The notes below the pieces were generated by a model. That model was not told the origin of the DNA and ran no database searches. It saw only the letters and a list, made by a program, of their open reading frames with translations. Below are positions 1 to 10,745 of a DNA stretch of 64,000 nucleotides, one piece after another (position 1 is the first letter of the stretch; the number at the start of each line of letters is the position of its first letter). The translations under genes and the position numbers were made by a program. Where the stretch lies: assembly GCA_003024175.1 (NCBI GenBank), contig MDYQ01000086.1, positions 37,837 through 101,836 on the forward strand, written 5' to 3'. This DNA is from Planoprotostelium fungivorum (taxonomy: Eukaryota; Evosea; Variosea; Cavosteliida; Cavosteliaceae).

Positions 1-59
1 GTTGGGGTGGCGGAGCATCAACTGTCAACTTTGGCGGGTCCGGCTACGGCGGTCGTTGA
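1..59 (+). CDS. 3' end of a Gly-rich protein (partial)
   Basis: Reading from base 3 gives a Gly/Ser/Asn-rich tail ending in GGSGYGGR and a TGA at 57-59. The other two frames lack this bias. Such tails are common in hnRNP-like RNA-binding proteins and in some secreted proteins, so no function is assigned. The gene enters from outside the window. Only about 18 codons are seen, so this could be chance. Confidence 0.35.
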   Translation, partial: WGGGASTVNFGGSGYGGR

Positions 60-478
60 TTAAACTCCACAACTGACACAGCATCTTTAACTGCTGTCAT
101 TACATGCTATTGGATATATGAGAGAGGTGTGCACAAAACATGTTTTGAGCAGACACAAGGAGAAACACAACACTCAAGGCCCACCCACATACCCTCATTA
201 AACGCCACTTGACGAAAAAGAGAGAACACGGAGCAAATGAGAGACGTGTATTTCCGTTTATTTCCCGACTACGTCTAAGTGATGAGACGAGGTTCTCACG
301 ACTGATAGCACTTACAGTTAGACACCTTCGGTAGGATAATGGTCATCGTATTGAAGCAGAGAACGGAGAAATTTAATAAATAATAAAATATTTTGCAAAT
401 GAGAGACGGTGATCTCTCTTTTTCGTCAGGTTGGCGTTATTAGCCTCTGCCTCACAGAGGCAGAGGCTACTATCTTTT

Positions 479-645
479 AGTGTGCAGTGATTTCTATCTA
501 GTCTGTACAAAGCATGCTCTGAGCACACAAAAGCTTATAAATGTTTTGCAGAGAATTTACAAACTGATCACAGGAAGCAAGCATTCAGCGTGTGTTTAGT
601 TGTAGATAAATCCGCTATAATACTCTCTTTTTATATGATGACCTA
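479..645 (+). repeat. Dispersed repeat, copy A (diverged), in the SDE2 upstream region
   Basis: About 165 bp aligns by eye to copies at 3004-3221 (opposite strand) and 10371-10585. Shared blocks include AAATGTTTTGCAGAG, CATTCAG and AATCCGCTATAATA. Copy A is the most diverged, roughly 70% identical, and lies directly before the SDE2 start, so it may supply promoter or 5' UTR sequence there. Between base 60 and this repeat there is only AT-rich DNA with a stretch of AATAAA-like signals near 372-390 that could end the upstream gene. Confidence 0.6.
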
Positions 646-709
646 CCAGACGTCTTTTTTTGTTATTTTTTTGCAAAGCACATCGACACCGCTCAAGAAT
701 CATTCATTC

Positions 710-2121
710 ATGGTGGGGGTATTATTAACTGCTCCAAATGGACGTACATCTACTGTTCAAGTGGTCCTATCGAAACAAGGACTAGTCTCTCTGCACAACA
801 TAAAGACATCAGTTGAAGAACATCTTGGTATACCATACAGAGAACAACGCATCACTTCTTATGGTAATCTACCTCTGAATGACTGGGTAATATTTTTTGA
901 ACCGGTCAAGCTGAACATTTCAGCTGCGATTAGAAGAATGTGCCATTCTTAGAGTTCAATTACGTCTCCTGGGTGGTAAAGGAGGCTTCGGTGCTCTTCT
1001 GAGAGGTGATGTTCTTTGTTGGATAGCATCGTCAATTGAGTTCTCGCAGGAGCTGGATCTAAAGGCAAAAAGACAACCAACTTCGATGATTGTAGAGATC
1101 TAGACGGAAGAAGAGTTCGTCATGTCAAAAACGAAGAGAGATTGGCAGAGTGGAATAAAGAGCAAGAGTTGCTGAGGGCAGAAGAGGAGAAGAAGAAGAA
1201 GAACAGAGAGCCAATGAAGCAGTTGAGCACATTCGACAATACACAGTACAGGTGAGAAAACCATAGATCACGCGAAAGTAATCCAATTCAGAGAAGAGAT
1301 TGAGGAGATTGATAAGGAAGTAGAAGATGCTGTGAGAACAGCTATCAAGAGGAGGAGAGCGAATGAAAATAAGAAGGAATCCGTGGCAGAGAAGAAGAAG
1401 AAACCCATTGGAAGATTTGGATGGTAGTGATCATTTTGCAGACAGTGATACTCATAAGGTGACAGGGGAGCTGACGTCTCATCCTCTGATGATTCTGAAG
1501 AGGAAGAGAGAGAATCATCGGACAAAGAAGATTCAACCGATGTACTGAATGGAGAAGAGGTGAGAAATGACCAAAGGAAGTGACGATGACTGTTTCAGGA
1601 AGAAGAGATCTTGGTGACAACCACAACCACAAGGAAAGTAACCATCCTCGCTGGAAGTACACAAGAAGCGACCACATTAGCTCACCAGCTATTGGAACAG
1701 ATCCATCAGAATGATCAGAAGGAGATGAAAGAGAATGATCAGAAGGAGACGAAAGAGAACGAGAGAGGAAAGGAAGAGAATGTAGAATACAAAGACAATG
1801 GAAAAGAGGCAGAAAAGGGAGAGGCACTTGAAGAGAAGGCAGAGGTAGTAGAGAAGAGAGAACAAGAGGAGGGAATCAATCTCGACAAGATAGAAACAGC
1901 AGCCGAGTTAGAGTCCATCGGGATGGAAGGACTGAAGAAGGAGTTGATGAGAAGAGGTGGGAGGTTGGGTGTGGCAGAGATTAACGACGGAAGGTCTCAT
2001 TGTAGGCGGAACACTCAGCCAAAGAGCGCAGAGACTATTCTCTGTCAAGGGAAAGAGGATGTGTGACATCGATCAGAAGATCTTAGCCAAAGTGAACGTT
2101 GGTGCAAGAAAAAAGAAATAG
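710..2121 (+). CDS. SDE2: SDE2-family splicing/genome-stability protein
   Basis: Seven exons join in frame: 710-886, 924-1005, 1050-1251, 1292-1423, 1466-1559, 1599-1956 and 1994-2121, giving about 390 residues. The N-terminus is ubiquitin-like and ends in LLGGKGGFGALLRG, the invariant SDE2 processing site: cleavage after GG exposes a Lys that starts the active fragment. The Sde2 block follows (FDDCRDLDGRRVRHV), then a highly charged Glu/Lys middle. A C-terminal SAP-like segment contains ELESIGMEGLKKELMRRG and GGTLSQRAQRLFSV. In fission yeast the processed protein joins the spliceosome and helps excise a subset of introns; in animals it also acts in replication stress. Start: the ATG at 710 is the first in frame with the ubiquitin fold. 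The exon 3 to exon 4 join is the least certain, because a neighbouring frame also looks protein-like. Confidence 0.9.
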
Positions 2122-2640
2122 ACAAGTAGATTCGATCGTCTTTTATCAGCAGATCGGTACAAATTGTAGGATGGGACACTATCACGATGTTCGTGAGCTA
2201 TGATGTGGATGATACAAGTAGTAGAACGTCTGCGTGTCAGCACCCCGAGGAAATTGAACGTTGTGCGATAAAAGAAGCACAACGTCCTAACCGGCGGAAA
2301 AATATATATCTGATAAATAGACGTTGTAGATATATTTTTCATTCACCAAACACCGCTTCGCTGAAACATAACATATTTTCTTTGAAAAGTTCATGTCGAC
2401 TATAGAATGATGCTTCTTCACGGTTATTATCAAGAAATCATTTCGTTCTCTATCGTACCATACAGCTTCCATATTGAAAACGACGACATCATACGATTGC
2501 ACACGATAGAAATCATAGCCGTTTTTCAATTCGAAGCGAGAGGTCTCCCACCCGCCCACCCATATATATATCTCTGTACATTGGGGAATTTTATTGAACT
2601 GATCACAGACTCGGTTTACAATAGCCACAAGGCAGGGATG

Positions 2641-2850
2641 GAGGGGGAGCTGACTGTAGACTTACCGGTGGAGCAGGAGAGGAGCTGCGACGGGACTCGC
2701 TGGACCAGAGAGGGAGCTGACTGTAGACTTACTGGTGGAGCTGGAGAGGAGCTACGATGGGACTTGCTGGGAAGAAATAATGAGGGAGAACCAGCCGTAG
2801 ACTTAAAGGTGGAGCCGGAGAGGAGCTGCGACGGGACTCGTCCACAAATC
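2641..2850 (+). repeat. Minisatellite, three ~65-75 bp units
   Basis: Units begin near 2642, 2708 and 2782. They share GAGGGAGCTGACTGTAGACTT, a GGTGGAGC core and GAGAGGAGCTGCGACGGGACT with a few changes each. All three can be read in one open frame, but the encoded peptide matches no family I know and the unit length is irregular. I treat it as non-coding. The rest of 2122-3000 shows no convincing gene. Confidence 0.6.
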
Positions 2851-3003
2851 GCACAGAGCGGGAGGGGAAAAATTCTACGGGCCCGGTTTTCCTACGTAGC
2901 GTCGCCTAGTTTTTCACCAAGGCCGTAGACACCCCCAAAAATGACGAAACACAAACTGTTGGCAGGATGAAGATAAACGACCTCATACTCATCAATAGTC
3001 GTT

Positions 3004-3221
3004 CATCATAGTAAAAGAGAATATTATAGCGGATTTCTCTACAACTCACCTCGCACTGAATGCTCACCTCCTGTGTTCTGTTTGGTAATCCTCTGCAAAA
3101 CATTTGTAAGCGTTTGCGCGCTCTATACTTGCTTTATGCAGTCTGGGTGGAAATCTATACACTCAAATCATACAAAAGACACAAGGAGGCAAAAAGCAGC
3201 TGCATATGAATAGGCTGAGCT
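3004..3221 (-). repeat. Dispersed repeat, copy B
   Basis: This is the reverse complement of 10371-10585 and is nearly identical across about 215 bp, including the block reading (minus strand) CAGCCTATTCATATGCAGCT and the GAGGTGAGCATTCAGTGCG segment. It lies just beyond the 3' end of the minus-strand gene that stops at 3259. No ORF or terminal repeat of its own was found. Confidence 0.75.
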
Positions 3222-3258
3222 GAAATAGAATCAATTTATTTGTGGCTCACAAGGCCGT

Positions 3259-3629
3259 TCAATTGTTCTTGAGGATGTCCTTTGCAGCGTCAAGAAAGGC
3301 TGGAGTGATGTTGGAAGTGCTAACTCCTTCCTCTCTTAGACAAGCTTGCTGACTAGCAGTCCCGGTTTGGGTGATGTAAGACATCTGTTCTCTCCAAGTG
3401 TCTCCACCATACTCCTTGGCCGCCTGTGCGAGATCTGCAGGAGTCTCAAAAGCTTTGGGAGGCATGTTTGGTGATGGTGGAGTGCTTGCTTGTGTATTCA
3501 GTTGGAAATGACGATTGACCACTCTGTAATTGGAGAATCCCTCTTCCTCTGCTTCCGCCATGAGATCCTCATAAGGGCACTCTGCCACAACGGATTCTAA
3601 TAGACGGAGTGAAGTTATAACTCTGTTTC
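3259..3629 (-). CDS. Small hypothetical protein (5' exon not resolved)
   Basis: The last exon is clear: an acidic helix-like start (LRLLESVVAECPYEDLMAEAEEEGF), a Pro/Ser-rich linker (STPPSPNMPPKAF) and an Ala-rich C-terminal half ending AFLDAAKDILKNN with a TGA at 3259. The frame stays open upstream to about 3629 without an ATG, so a 5' exon is expected. A minus-strand donor (GGTATGT) lies near 3741-3747, but I could not join it in frame. The first in-frame ATG, at 3561, would give 100 residues. A minus-strand AATAAA lies at about 3237. I do not recognise the protein. Confidence 0.5.
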
Positions 3630-4090
3630 ACAAGAATCGACGGACAAGCGCGATCGTGCTCCACCATCACGTGATCTTCAGATCATGAGATGACTCGCTT
3701 TTGTTCGTGGAAACCAAGGGAAAAAAACAAGATGCGTTACATACCTTGAAGCAGCCACTGGATACAGTCATGCAGCGTGACTACATCTTCCCTCCTCCTG
3801 ACTCTAATCGTCCATTCATACCTACTTATTGGTCCGAACTGGCTCGTCTTGAACCGCCTCGTCACAGACCCTTGCCATCACATAATTCCCCTTATCGAGT
3901 CACCCATCACGCTTGCCAAGGCTGTTGTTGAGTATCCTAGATAAAGTTCTCATTCAAAACGTTCATCTCTCGTCTCCAGATCCTTTCTGCCAGGGCGTCA
4001 GGGCTGGCTGGGCTGTTCTGCGGAAATTTTCGCTTCGGAATTTATCGAGATATCGCAAAGAGATATCATAGTATAACCGCTCGAACGTTT

Positions 4091-4485
4091 TCACTTTCCA
4101 GAGACCACGCACAGGTAGGCGTTCGTAGACGTCTTATCATATCATCGCCGTCTCTCTTTCATCGTATGGTCTGTCTTCAATCTGACTTATTTCTTTTCAG
4201 GTCTTCGGTCCGTATCGCGCCGTATTTTCTTAGACTTCGTCTCGAGCGTCCACAGGTATCGACACCTCGCCGATGTTGGTTCATACCTCTCTCATTCTGA
4301 CTCTATTCCAGGTCTGGGTCCGTATTCCACCATTCAAGAGGACCCTTCGAGCATTCTCTAGGTAACAACACGTCCAACCTAACGTCGGTTCATCTTCGTC
4401 TTTTCTGAGGTTCATTTCAAGTCTCGAGTCCGTATCGTCCACCGTCCGTTCGCAGAGGAAAATATCCCAAGCCATTTACAAGGTA
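4091..4485 (+). repeat. Three-fold ~110-bp exon/intron tandem repeat in a 5' leader
   Basis: Units begin at 4201, 4312 and 4421 with GTCTNGGTCCGTAT-type starts, 111 and 109 bp apart, with a partial unit before 4201. Each has the same layout: a short exon-like piece ending in AG, a GTA donor-like site, 50-60 nt with GTTCAT and TCTGA motifs, and a pyrimidine-AG acceptor. The series runs towards the ATG at 4720, which itself follows TTTACAG. This looks like 5' UTR mini-exons duplicated together with their introns. Between 3630 and 4080 I see no gene, only a short open stretch at 3770-3931 that I do not trust. Confidence 0.55.
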
Positions 4486-4719
4486 ATAATATACGCCTCA
4501 CACAAAAATTAGACGCCTGCTATAGACGTCGGCGTAGGTTTACATCTTCTGACCGTCACATCAGATCTCATCCATCGTCTCTTTGCTGATCACCGCCACC
4601 TGCAGGCGTCTAAAGGTGATTCTACACGTTCGAATCGAACGGTCTCTCACATTCCTCCCATTTTCTGACCATGTCTCAATTACTTTGAGGGTTCATTAGA
4701 TGACTCTCACAATTTACAG

Positions 4720-6836
4720 ATGAATCCTGCTTTGAAAGTTCTCGACGATGCATTGAAGAATCGCCCAATTCCGAGCTCTTTTGACGCTGTAAAAGGTGCC
4801 CCTGAGGCCGAGCGATCGAGCGTCGTCAATGAGAATATTCCCAACATTACCGCCACCGATCGTGCGACCATTCTTACTGCCTGGAAGAATGCCGTCCAAG
4901 GTGCTGGACCAGCCCAAGGAGCCACCGGTGAGTTTCGACCCTTCTTATTTCTCTTTTTATTCTCTTTATTCTCGTCGCGGTGTCCCCAGGGCCTCTATGG
5001 GGCTCTACGGGCCTCTCAGGCTGTAGCTCGCATAGCGGCGTCTCTTTATATTCATGTTTTAACCCGTCGCGGTGTCTCAGTTGTTAACATTGAGGAACAG
5101 GACCTGGTTACTACGACGCATACCTCAAAATTAAGATTGACGAGGGTGTGCAACGTGCGATAGACAGAATTCAACAATCCTCTCGTTCAGAACGAGATTT
5201 GGCTCAACGGTACCTTCCCCCAGGCCACATCAACGAACGTCTACTCTTCGGTCTGGATGGAGATCAGTCCTCTATACCTGCCGTACCCGAATCCATCAAA
5301 AATGCTTTCAAGAAGCCTAAGAAGAAAGAAGAAACGGACGTTCAGCCACAGATGATTGAACTCCTCGAGCTGTTCACACAAGGCATGAGAGATAGGAAGG
5401 TCCACGATACACATAGGGAGAACTTCCCATCTGATCCGACTTCAAAGCCCGATGCGACAGTCACTGATGAAGACTCTGACCCTCGGCTGTGGAGCACCCA
5501 TTGGATCACATTCGAGTTTAAGACATCAATCACTGGATCAGACGCAGATGAAGGCAGAGGTCAGGTGAGCTGCTTGAAACACGTGGTCTGTCTTCTGACC
5601 GCAAAAGATCATCAATCGCCTTTGTCACATTCTCAACCACCAACCTGGCAGAAGGATAGCCTTTGGTGTGCTTGCTGACCTGAAGTACGTTGAATTCATC
5701 CGGGTCTGCGATGATGGTGAACGGACATTTGAGCGAAGTTCGACAATGCGCATATGGAACAAGTCTATCTTTACGGATGGAGGCATTTCGCTCTACCTCC
5801 TGTTACGGTCTTCACCACATCGACTTGGGCTCCGGGACCAAACGATACATCCGCTACCCTCTACAATGAGCCCCTTCAAAGCCATTGGATTCATCCGTCA
5901 ACGTGAGTGACCGATATTCGACTCTATCGACTGGATTGACTGTGATTTAGCGTCCAAGCCCGATCGACCGTATGTGCTGCTTGGGGAGGATTCGAACGAC
6001 AAGTCAAATGTGGTAATCAAGCTCTACCCACCTGCCATTGCTGGAGAGGCTCGATCTGAGGACGCTGCGTTGCAGGCCCTTAAAACAGTTGGACAATTTC
6101 CCACACTCAGACACGAGGCGGCGAAGATCCATTATTTAGGTCAGGAATTCTTGGCGTTGGTGACGGAACCGTATGGTGTAACAATCTGCTCGGCTTGGGC
6201 AAAGCTGGACGACACATTGAAACCTCAAAAACTCACCGAATGGACAAATGCCCTCTATCAACAACTCGATTTGGCACACAAAGCCGGCTGGTACCACTGT
6301 GATATCTCGCACAAGAATATCATCGTGCACAACTCGCATCCTATGATCATTGACTGGGGTGGCGCATTGAAAATCAAAAATAATAATCCGGTAAGAAATG
6401 TAATTGTGTTTCTGTATCGAGATTTGCTGGTCTGGCATCAACTCACCGTGAACAGAGAGGACTCAACCCAGCCACCTACACACGACTCACCTGCTCTCCT
6501 ATGCTCCACCACGCCTTCTTGGAAGGGAATGACTACTGTTTCAGTGCACTGGATGACTTCATTGCCCTCCTCTTCTCCATGGTACAAGTTGTCACAGGCA
6601 AACTACCGTGGCGAAGGATCTTAGGGAGAAACGTCGTCCATCTCAAGTTGGCCCTCATCTGCAGTAATCCAAACTGGGACTTTCACCTGCGGCATCAAGA
6701 TCACAAGATCCAACAGTCTCTCAGTGATTTTCGTCAGGTTTTAATCGACAGGGAGCTCTCAGGAGATTCCACTAGGAAGACAGTGGGACAACTCCTGCAA
6801 AACTGGAGGGAAACTCCACAAGAACAGCAAGAATAG
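4720..6836 (+). CDS. CR-effector-like protein: PD-(D/E)XK nuclease domain fused to a FunK1/crinkler-type kinase
   Basis: Five exons join in frame (4720-4927, 5101-5564, 5608-5902, 5951-6390, 6456-6836), giving about 595 residues. The middle contains KPDATV and, about 20 residues on, ITFEFKTS, the PD...ExK pattern of restriction-endonuclease folds. The C-terminal 270 residues form a kinase: VVIKLY (beta-3 Lys), HCDISHKN (catalytic loop, Asp and Asn present), MIIDWGGAL (DFG replaced by DWG) and an ALDDFIALLF helix. FunK1 kinases of fungi and the crinkler-RHS-type (CR) effectors have this kinase type, and REase-kinase fusions are known among CR proteins. The substrate is unknown; effector or genome-defence roles are inference. 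No signal peptide is seen. The 5' leader is repeat-built and a DDE transposon lies 150 bp downstream. A polyadenylation-like AATAAA is at about 6944. Confidence 0.75.
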
Positions 6837-6988
6837 ACAGACCAGCTCCACCTCCTGTTGTAATTGACAGTGAACAAGAGTACGATGTCAAATGGCATTG
6901 TAATTGCGTTATCAATGGTGCATTGTAGAAAGACTCTATTTTGAATAAATCAGTGTTCTTAGCCGCTTTGCAACACAACAGCAACATT

Positions 6989-8114
6989 GAAACCCGGGCA
7001 TTGGCAAAAACTACAATTGTTGCGCATAGTATTCATTTATTTTTTTTTCATTTCTCTGTCTACGAAAGAAGTGAATCGGTCTCTCACACACGAGAGTTGT
7101 GCCAGGCTATGGCCATCCATACGACGTCTTCCAACGAGTCAGGCCCCTCCTTCCAAGGGACTTGAAGCGCCTTCCATCTGAGCTTGATTTTTCCAAATGG
7201 GTGCTCCACACGCGCTCTGAGACGTCGAATCTGAGCGTTACGCTTCTTCTGATCTTTGGTAAGATGGGCTGTGAGGGAATTTTCGTGTGGTGTTCCCTTG
7301 GGATCGCGTTCCGCCTTTGGAGAGTGGAAGTTGAGAGGTCGGAGGCCTTTTACTCCCCAATAAAAGTGATTGTTGGCAATCACCATAGCACCCCGATAAT
7401 CTTCGACTAGTCGTCTCTTGTTTGCCATCAACCAATGGCCGTCATATAGCTTGGGAGAATAGCCGCCATCAAGTTCACGAATTCGTCCGCCAAAGTCCAT
7501 AGTGGCCATGAAACGCAGAGCTGGGCCGTTTTCCTTGTAGCTCCAACAATCAGCTTTTCTGGAGCACCCTATATACTTCTGATATCTGACGTCTGTCGAA
7601 TCCATTGACAGCACAGGTCCGCGGACCCAGTCGGGAGGGTTATCAAGCTCGGCAGCGGCCGTCCATTCGGACAATGAACCAAGAGTGATCCAACTCTCTG
7701 CCCACGGACGGGCAGCGGCTCTGATTGATCGTGCGTTGTGCGCCATGCTCTTGGCTGCGATGCGAACAGGATGATCGTACTCTCTTGCTATTTTCTTCCA
7801 GCCAAGGTTCAGCATATCATGTAATAGCGTATGGACCAAACATATGTCGAGTAAATTTGCAGGCTTGTCTGTTGACCACAGCAAGAGATCGTAGCCACGT
7901 AAGGAGTCACGTAAATTTTCGAATAAATTGGCGCCAAATCGGTTGTGAACCTCTTTTTCAAGAGTTTTAAATTGCTTGCGTCGTTTGGTCTGTTGACGAG
8001 GCATGTGTGTGCGAATTATGGCTTCATGACGTTTATTCTATGCTACGGAAATGCGGCCGCATTTTGTATGGAAATGTGCGCAACGCTTGTAGATTCTGCC
8101 AATGCCCGGGTTTC
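6989..8114 (-). mobile_element. Complete DDE transposon, 1,126 bp, with 38-bp TIRs and ATT target duplication
   Basis: The left end (6989-7026) starts GAAACCCGGGCATTGGCA. The right end (8077-8114) is its inverted copy with 34 of 38 bases matching. ATT lies directly outside both ends (6986-6988 and 8115-8117), consistent with a 3-bp target duplication of the PIF/Harbinger type. One intronless transposase fills the interior on the minus strand. Near-matching ends and an unbroken ORF suggest recent insertion. Confidence 0.85.
7084..8004 (-). CDS. DDE-superfamily transposase (DDE_Tnp_4/Harbinger-like), second Asp replaced by Asn
   Basis: 306 residues with no introns, unlike every neighbour. A basic N-terminus (RQQTKRRKQFK) may bind the ends. 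The catalytic landmarks are SMDSTDVRY (first Asp, about D135), VIANNHFYWG (where the second Asp is expected, N211/N212) and RARVEHPFGKIKLRW (Glu, about E267, with the HPFGxIK motif of this superfamily). The second acidic residue is therefore missing although the frame is otherwise intact. The copy may be catalytically dead or the alignment of that residue may be off by a few positions. Starts at the ATG at 8004 just inside the right TIR. Confidence 0.85.
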   Translation of the reverse strand: MPRQQTKRRKQFKTLEKEVHNRFGANLFENLRDSLRGYDLLLWSTDKPANLLDICLVHTLLHDMLNLGWKKIAREYDHPVRIAAKSMAHNARSIRAAARPWAESWITLGSLSEWTAAAELDNPPDWVRGPVLSMDSTDVRYQKYIGCSRKADCWSYKENGPALRFMATMDFGGRIRELDGGYSPKLYDGHWLMANKRRLVEDYRGAMVIANNHFYWGVKGLRPLNFHSPKAERDPKGTPHENSLTAHLTKDQKKRNAQIRRLRARVEHPFGKIKLRWKALQVPWKEGPDSLEDVVWMAIAWHNSRV

Positions 8115-10370
8115 ATTGGTCTAGAACTCTTCTATCTATCCTCTTTATTCAGCAGCATATGAAACTCCATACAGATATAGGCTACTGTACAAGTCTACTG
8201 ATTGTGTTGAAGAATGTCAGCAAGCAACAACAGTTTCCCAACAATCAAAGGTATATGTATGGTGTTATACATAAACTTGGTCAACTGCAAGATCCATATC
8301 AATTCACTGGGTTTATTAGATGCAGCCTGTACTACACACAGACTTGTCTTGGAGATGTCTCGGAGACTGTCTCTGTCTTGATGTCAAGACACGATTGAGA
8401 CAAAGGGGTATCTTGTCCCGTCTCTGACAAAACCGCAAGATGAGACAACAACGAGACAAACAAGTCTTGTCTTGGACTATCTCAAGACCGTCTTGGTTTT
8501 ATTCTTTCTCTTTTTGGGTGCAACACTGGGAACAAACCCTTTGCAAGACCACGCACCAAAAGTAGAGAGGGAGGAAAGCAAAGATGTTGAGAGATTGTGG
8601 CAAAGGCTTGACACAAGACAACCAGAGAACAAGAAGAATCTGAGTTTGGTCAATAAAAGTGACTTGTCCTCTCACCTTTTGACTTCATCACCATAATATG
8701 AGATGGACTCACCCATCATATAACACCACACTGGCAAAAAAGTGAAATGGTTGACAAAAAAGTGAAACAAACTTTTTGTGCGATCTCCGTTTGCAGGCAT
8801 CTTCAGATTCTCAAATCTATGCCCACAATACCCCTATCTTACATAAGAACATTGATACACAAAGAGTTGGTGTGGCACATGGGTGGCAGGAGATATTTAC
8901 AAAATGGAGCATTGGGATCAGAAAAAAGTAAAACAGTTGTTTTACTTTTTCACCAGTCTGGCGTTATATCCAAAGAGGGTAGTGCTTGCAAATATAAAGC
9001 CATCAAGAACAACCGTTGACATAACCTCTGCTGTAACCTCTCAAACCTGGCTGGGATATCATAGGAAGGTCCAGTCCAGCACATCCCATCTAAGACACAC
9101 GCTCTCTATATGAGCCCATCAGATGGAGCACTTGACCACCTTTTTGCTTGAGAGGGCAAAGTATACTAGATGCAATTGCATTGCATCTTCAATAAATCAA
9201 CGGTAATTTGAATAGTTTATTTTTAGACATTGCAAGTGCATGGGAGCAATTAGTGGTTTCAATCCACATGCCACTGAAGTATATCCATTGCCTCATCTCG
9301 GCCACAACCTAACCAATCAACAAGTGATCTGACCTCTGATACATCACATCATTCAAGAATCACCTGCATAGAATTGTGTGAATTGTTGAGTATAGGCTCA
9401 CGTTTAGTGTTGGGGTTTGTTGTGTCCACATAAGATGTGTGATATGATTATGTTGTTGGCTCATCTCGACAATTTTCCCTAGAAAGTCATGAGAACAATA
9501 ATAACAAGACAGAGACGCAAATTTTTATGTCTCTGCAGGTCCTTATTGTGTTGAAAGAGTACTAAGTTCAAGGATTACCTGATGAAATATCAGCTAAAAT
9601 AGTAAAAAAAGAGACTGGACCAGATGCAAGAGACAGAATCAGAAGAAGGATACTGCAAGCTGCAGGGAATACAGGAGATGACACTGATATGCAACAATTC
9701 GGGAAGATGATTTGGTTTTTCTGGTTGGTGGCCATCCATTTGGACCACTAATTTTTTTGCTGTGCATTTACCAGTAGTCAGAAGAGAAGTGATCCATCTC
9801 AATGCACCATTTCACTACTAACCGGAAAAACCAAATCAGATGGACAAATATTCTTGTCCGTGAACAATTCAATTTCGAGTTGAAATCTACAACTATATGC
9901 CGACGTTGGCACATGAGATAAATACCTTATTATTGGGCTGATTTTATCAAGATAAATGATGCAATTTGCAAGTTAGATTTATTATTTACGACTTGATTTT
10001 TCCAAAAAGTTCTTCTAGCTGCAATTACAGCGGATTGCTCAAAATGTAGACAAATGGATATTTGTCCAAATCCCTGAATTGTTGCATTGATGCTGATGTT
10101 GAAAATGAGTAAACTGTGCAATTTCAGAGTAAAACATAGGAAAATAAGTAAATCTTCTTTTTTATGCTCTTGATAAGCACTAAAAACATTAGAAACTTAC
10201 TATATTTACTATAAATCTACTTTATCTAACATTACCATCTTACCAAATTTTACTATTCTTACTATTTGTTTACTTCTAATTTACCCAGCAAAATTACTAT
10301 GATATTACCTAATTACTACATTTTACTATGACACAATGGTGGAACTCTGATACAATGATGTATTTCAACT
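8115..10370. other. Gene-poor AT-rich stretch
   Basis: No gene can be supported here. 8340-8500 is dense in GTCTC/GAGAC and GTCTTG motifs in both orientations. 8720-8960 repeats AAAAAAGTGAAA. 10190-10335 is a T/A-rich tract with many TTACTA units. Open frames are short and carry no recognisable motif. A small MITE candidate at 9709-9837 is listed separately. Confidence 0.5.
9709..9837. mobile_element. 129-bp MITE-like element with ~23-bp TIRs
   Basis: The arm 9709-9731 begins GATTTGGTTTTTCTGG and the arm 9815-9837 is its inverted copy, 20 of 23 matching. AGAT abuts both ends (9705-9708 and 9838-9841), a possible 4-bp target duplication. The interior has no ORF. No second copy was seen in this window, so family membership is untested. 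Confidence 0.5.
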
Positions 10371-10620
10371 CAGCCTATTCATATGCAGCTGCCTTTTACC
10401 TCCTTGTGTCTTTTGTATGATTTGAGTGTATAGATTTCCACCCAGACTGCATAAAGCAAGTTCCGAGCGTGCAAACGCTTACAAATGTTTTGCAGAGGAT
10501 TACCAAACAGAACACAGGAGGTGAGCATTCAGTGCGAGGTGAGTTGTAGAGAAATCCGCTATAATATTCCCTTTTACTATGATGACAGGCAGGAGGTGAG
10601 CGTTCAGTGCGAGGTGAGTT
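10371..10620 (+). repeat. Dispersed repeat, copy C, with an internal direct duplication
   Basis: 10371-10585 is the inverted counterpart of copy B at 3004-3221 and related to copy A at 479-645. Within it, CAGGAGGTGAGCATTCAGTG and the next 15 bases recur about 70 bp later, near 10587, with one or two changes. So the copy has grown a partial tandem repeat at its 3' end. It sits just before the 3' end of the kinesin gene. Confidence 0.75.
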
Positions 10621-10745
10621 GTGAGATAGTTCAGCAATAAAAAAGCCTGAACCTGATTGTTTTATTATTTAGGGATTATCGAATGGCTGCTTTGGCTGTG
10701 CGGCTCCTCAATCTAGACAGGGTCACCCTCTAAAAAGAAATCTCC

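Noticed and set aside
2407-2928. Open frame of 173 codons across the minisatellite
   Set aside because: Openness comes from the repeat; the peptide is low-complexity and has no family resemblance or intron signals.
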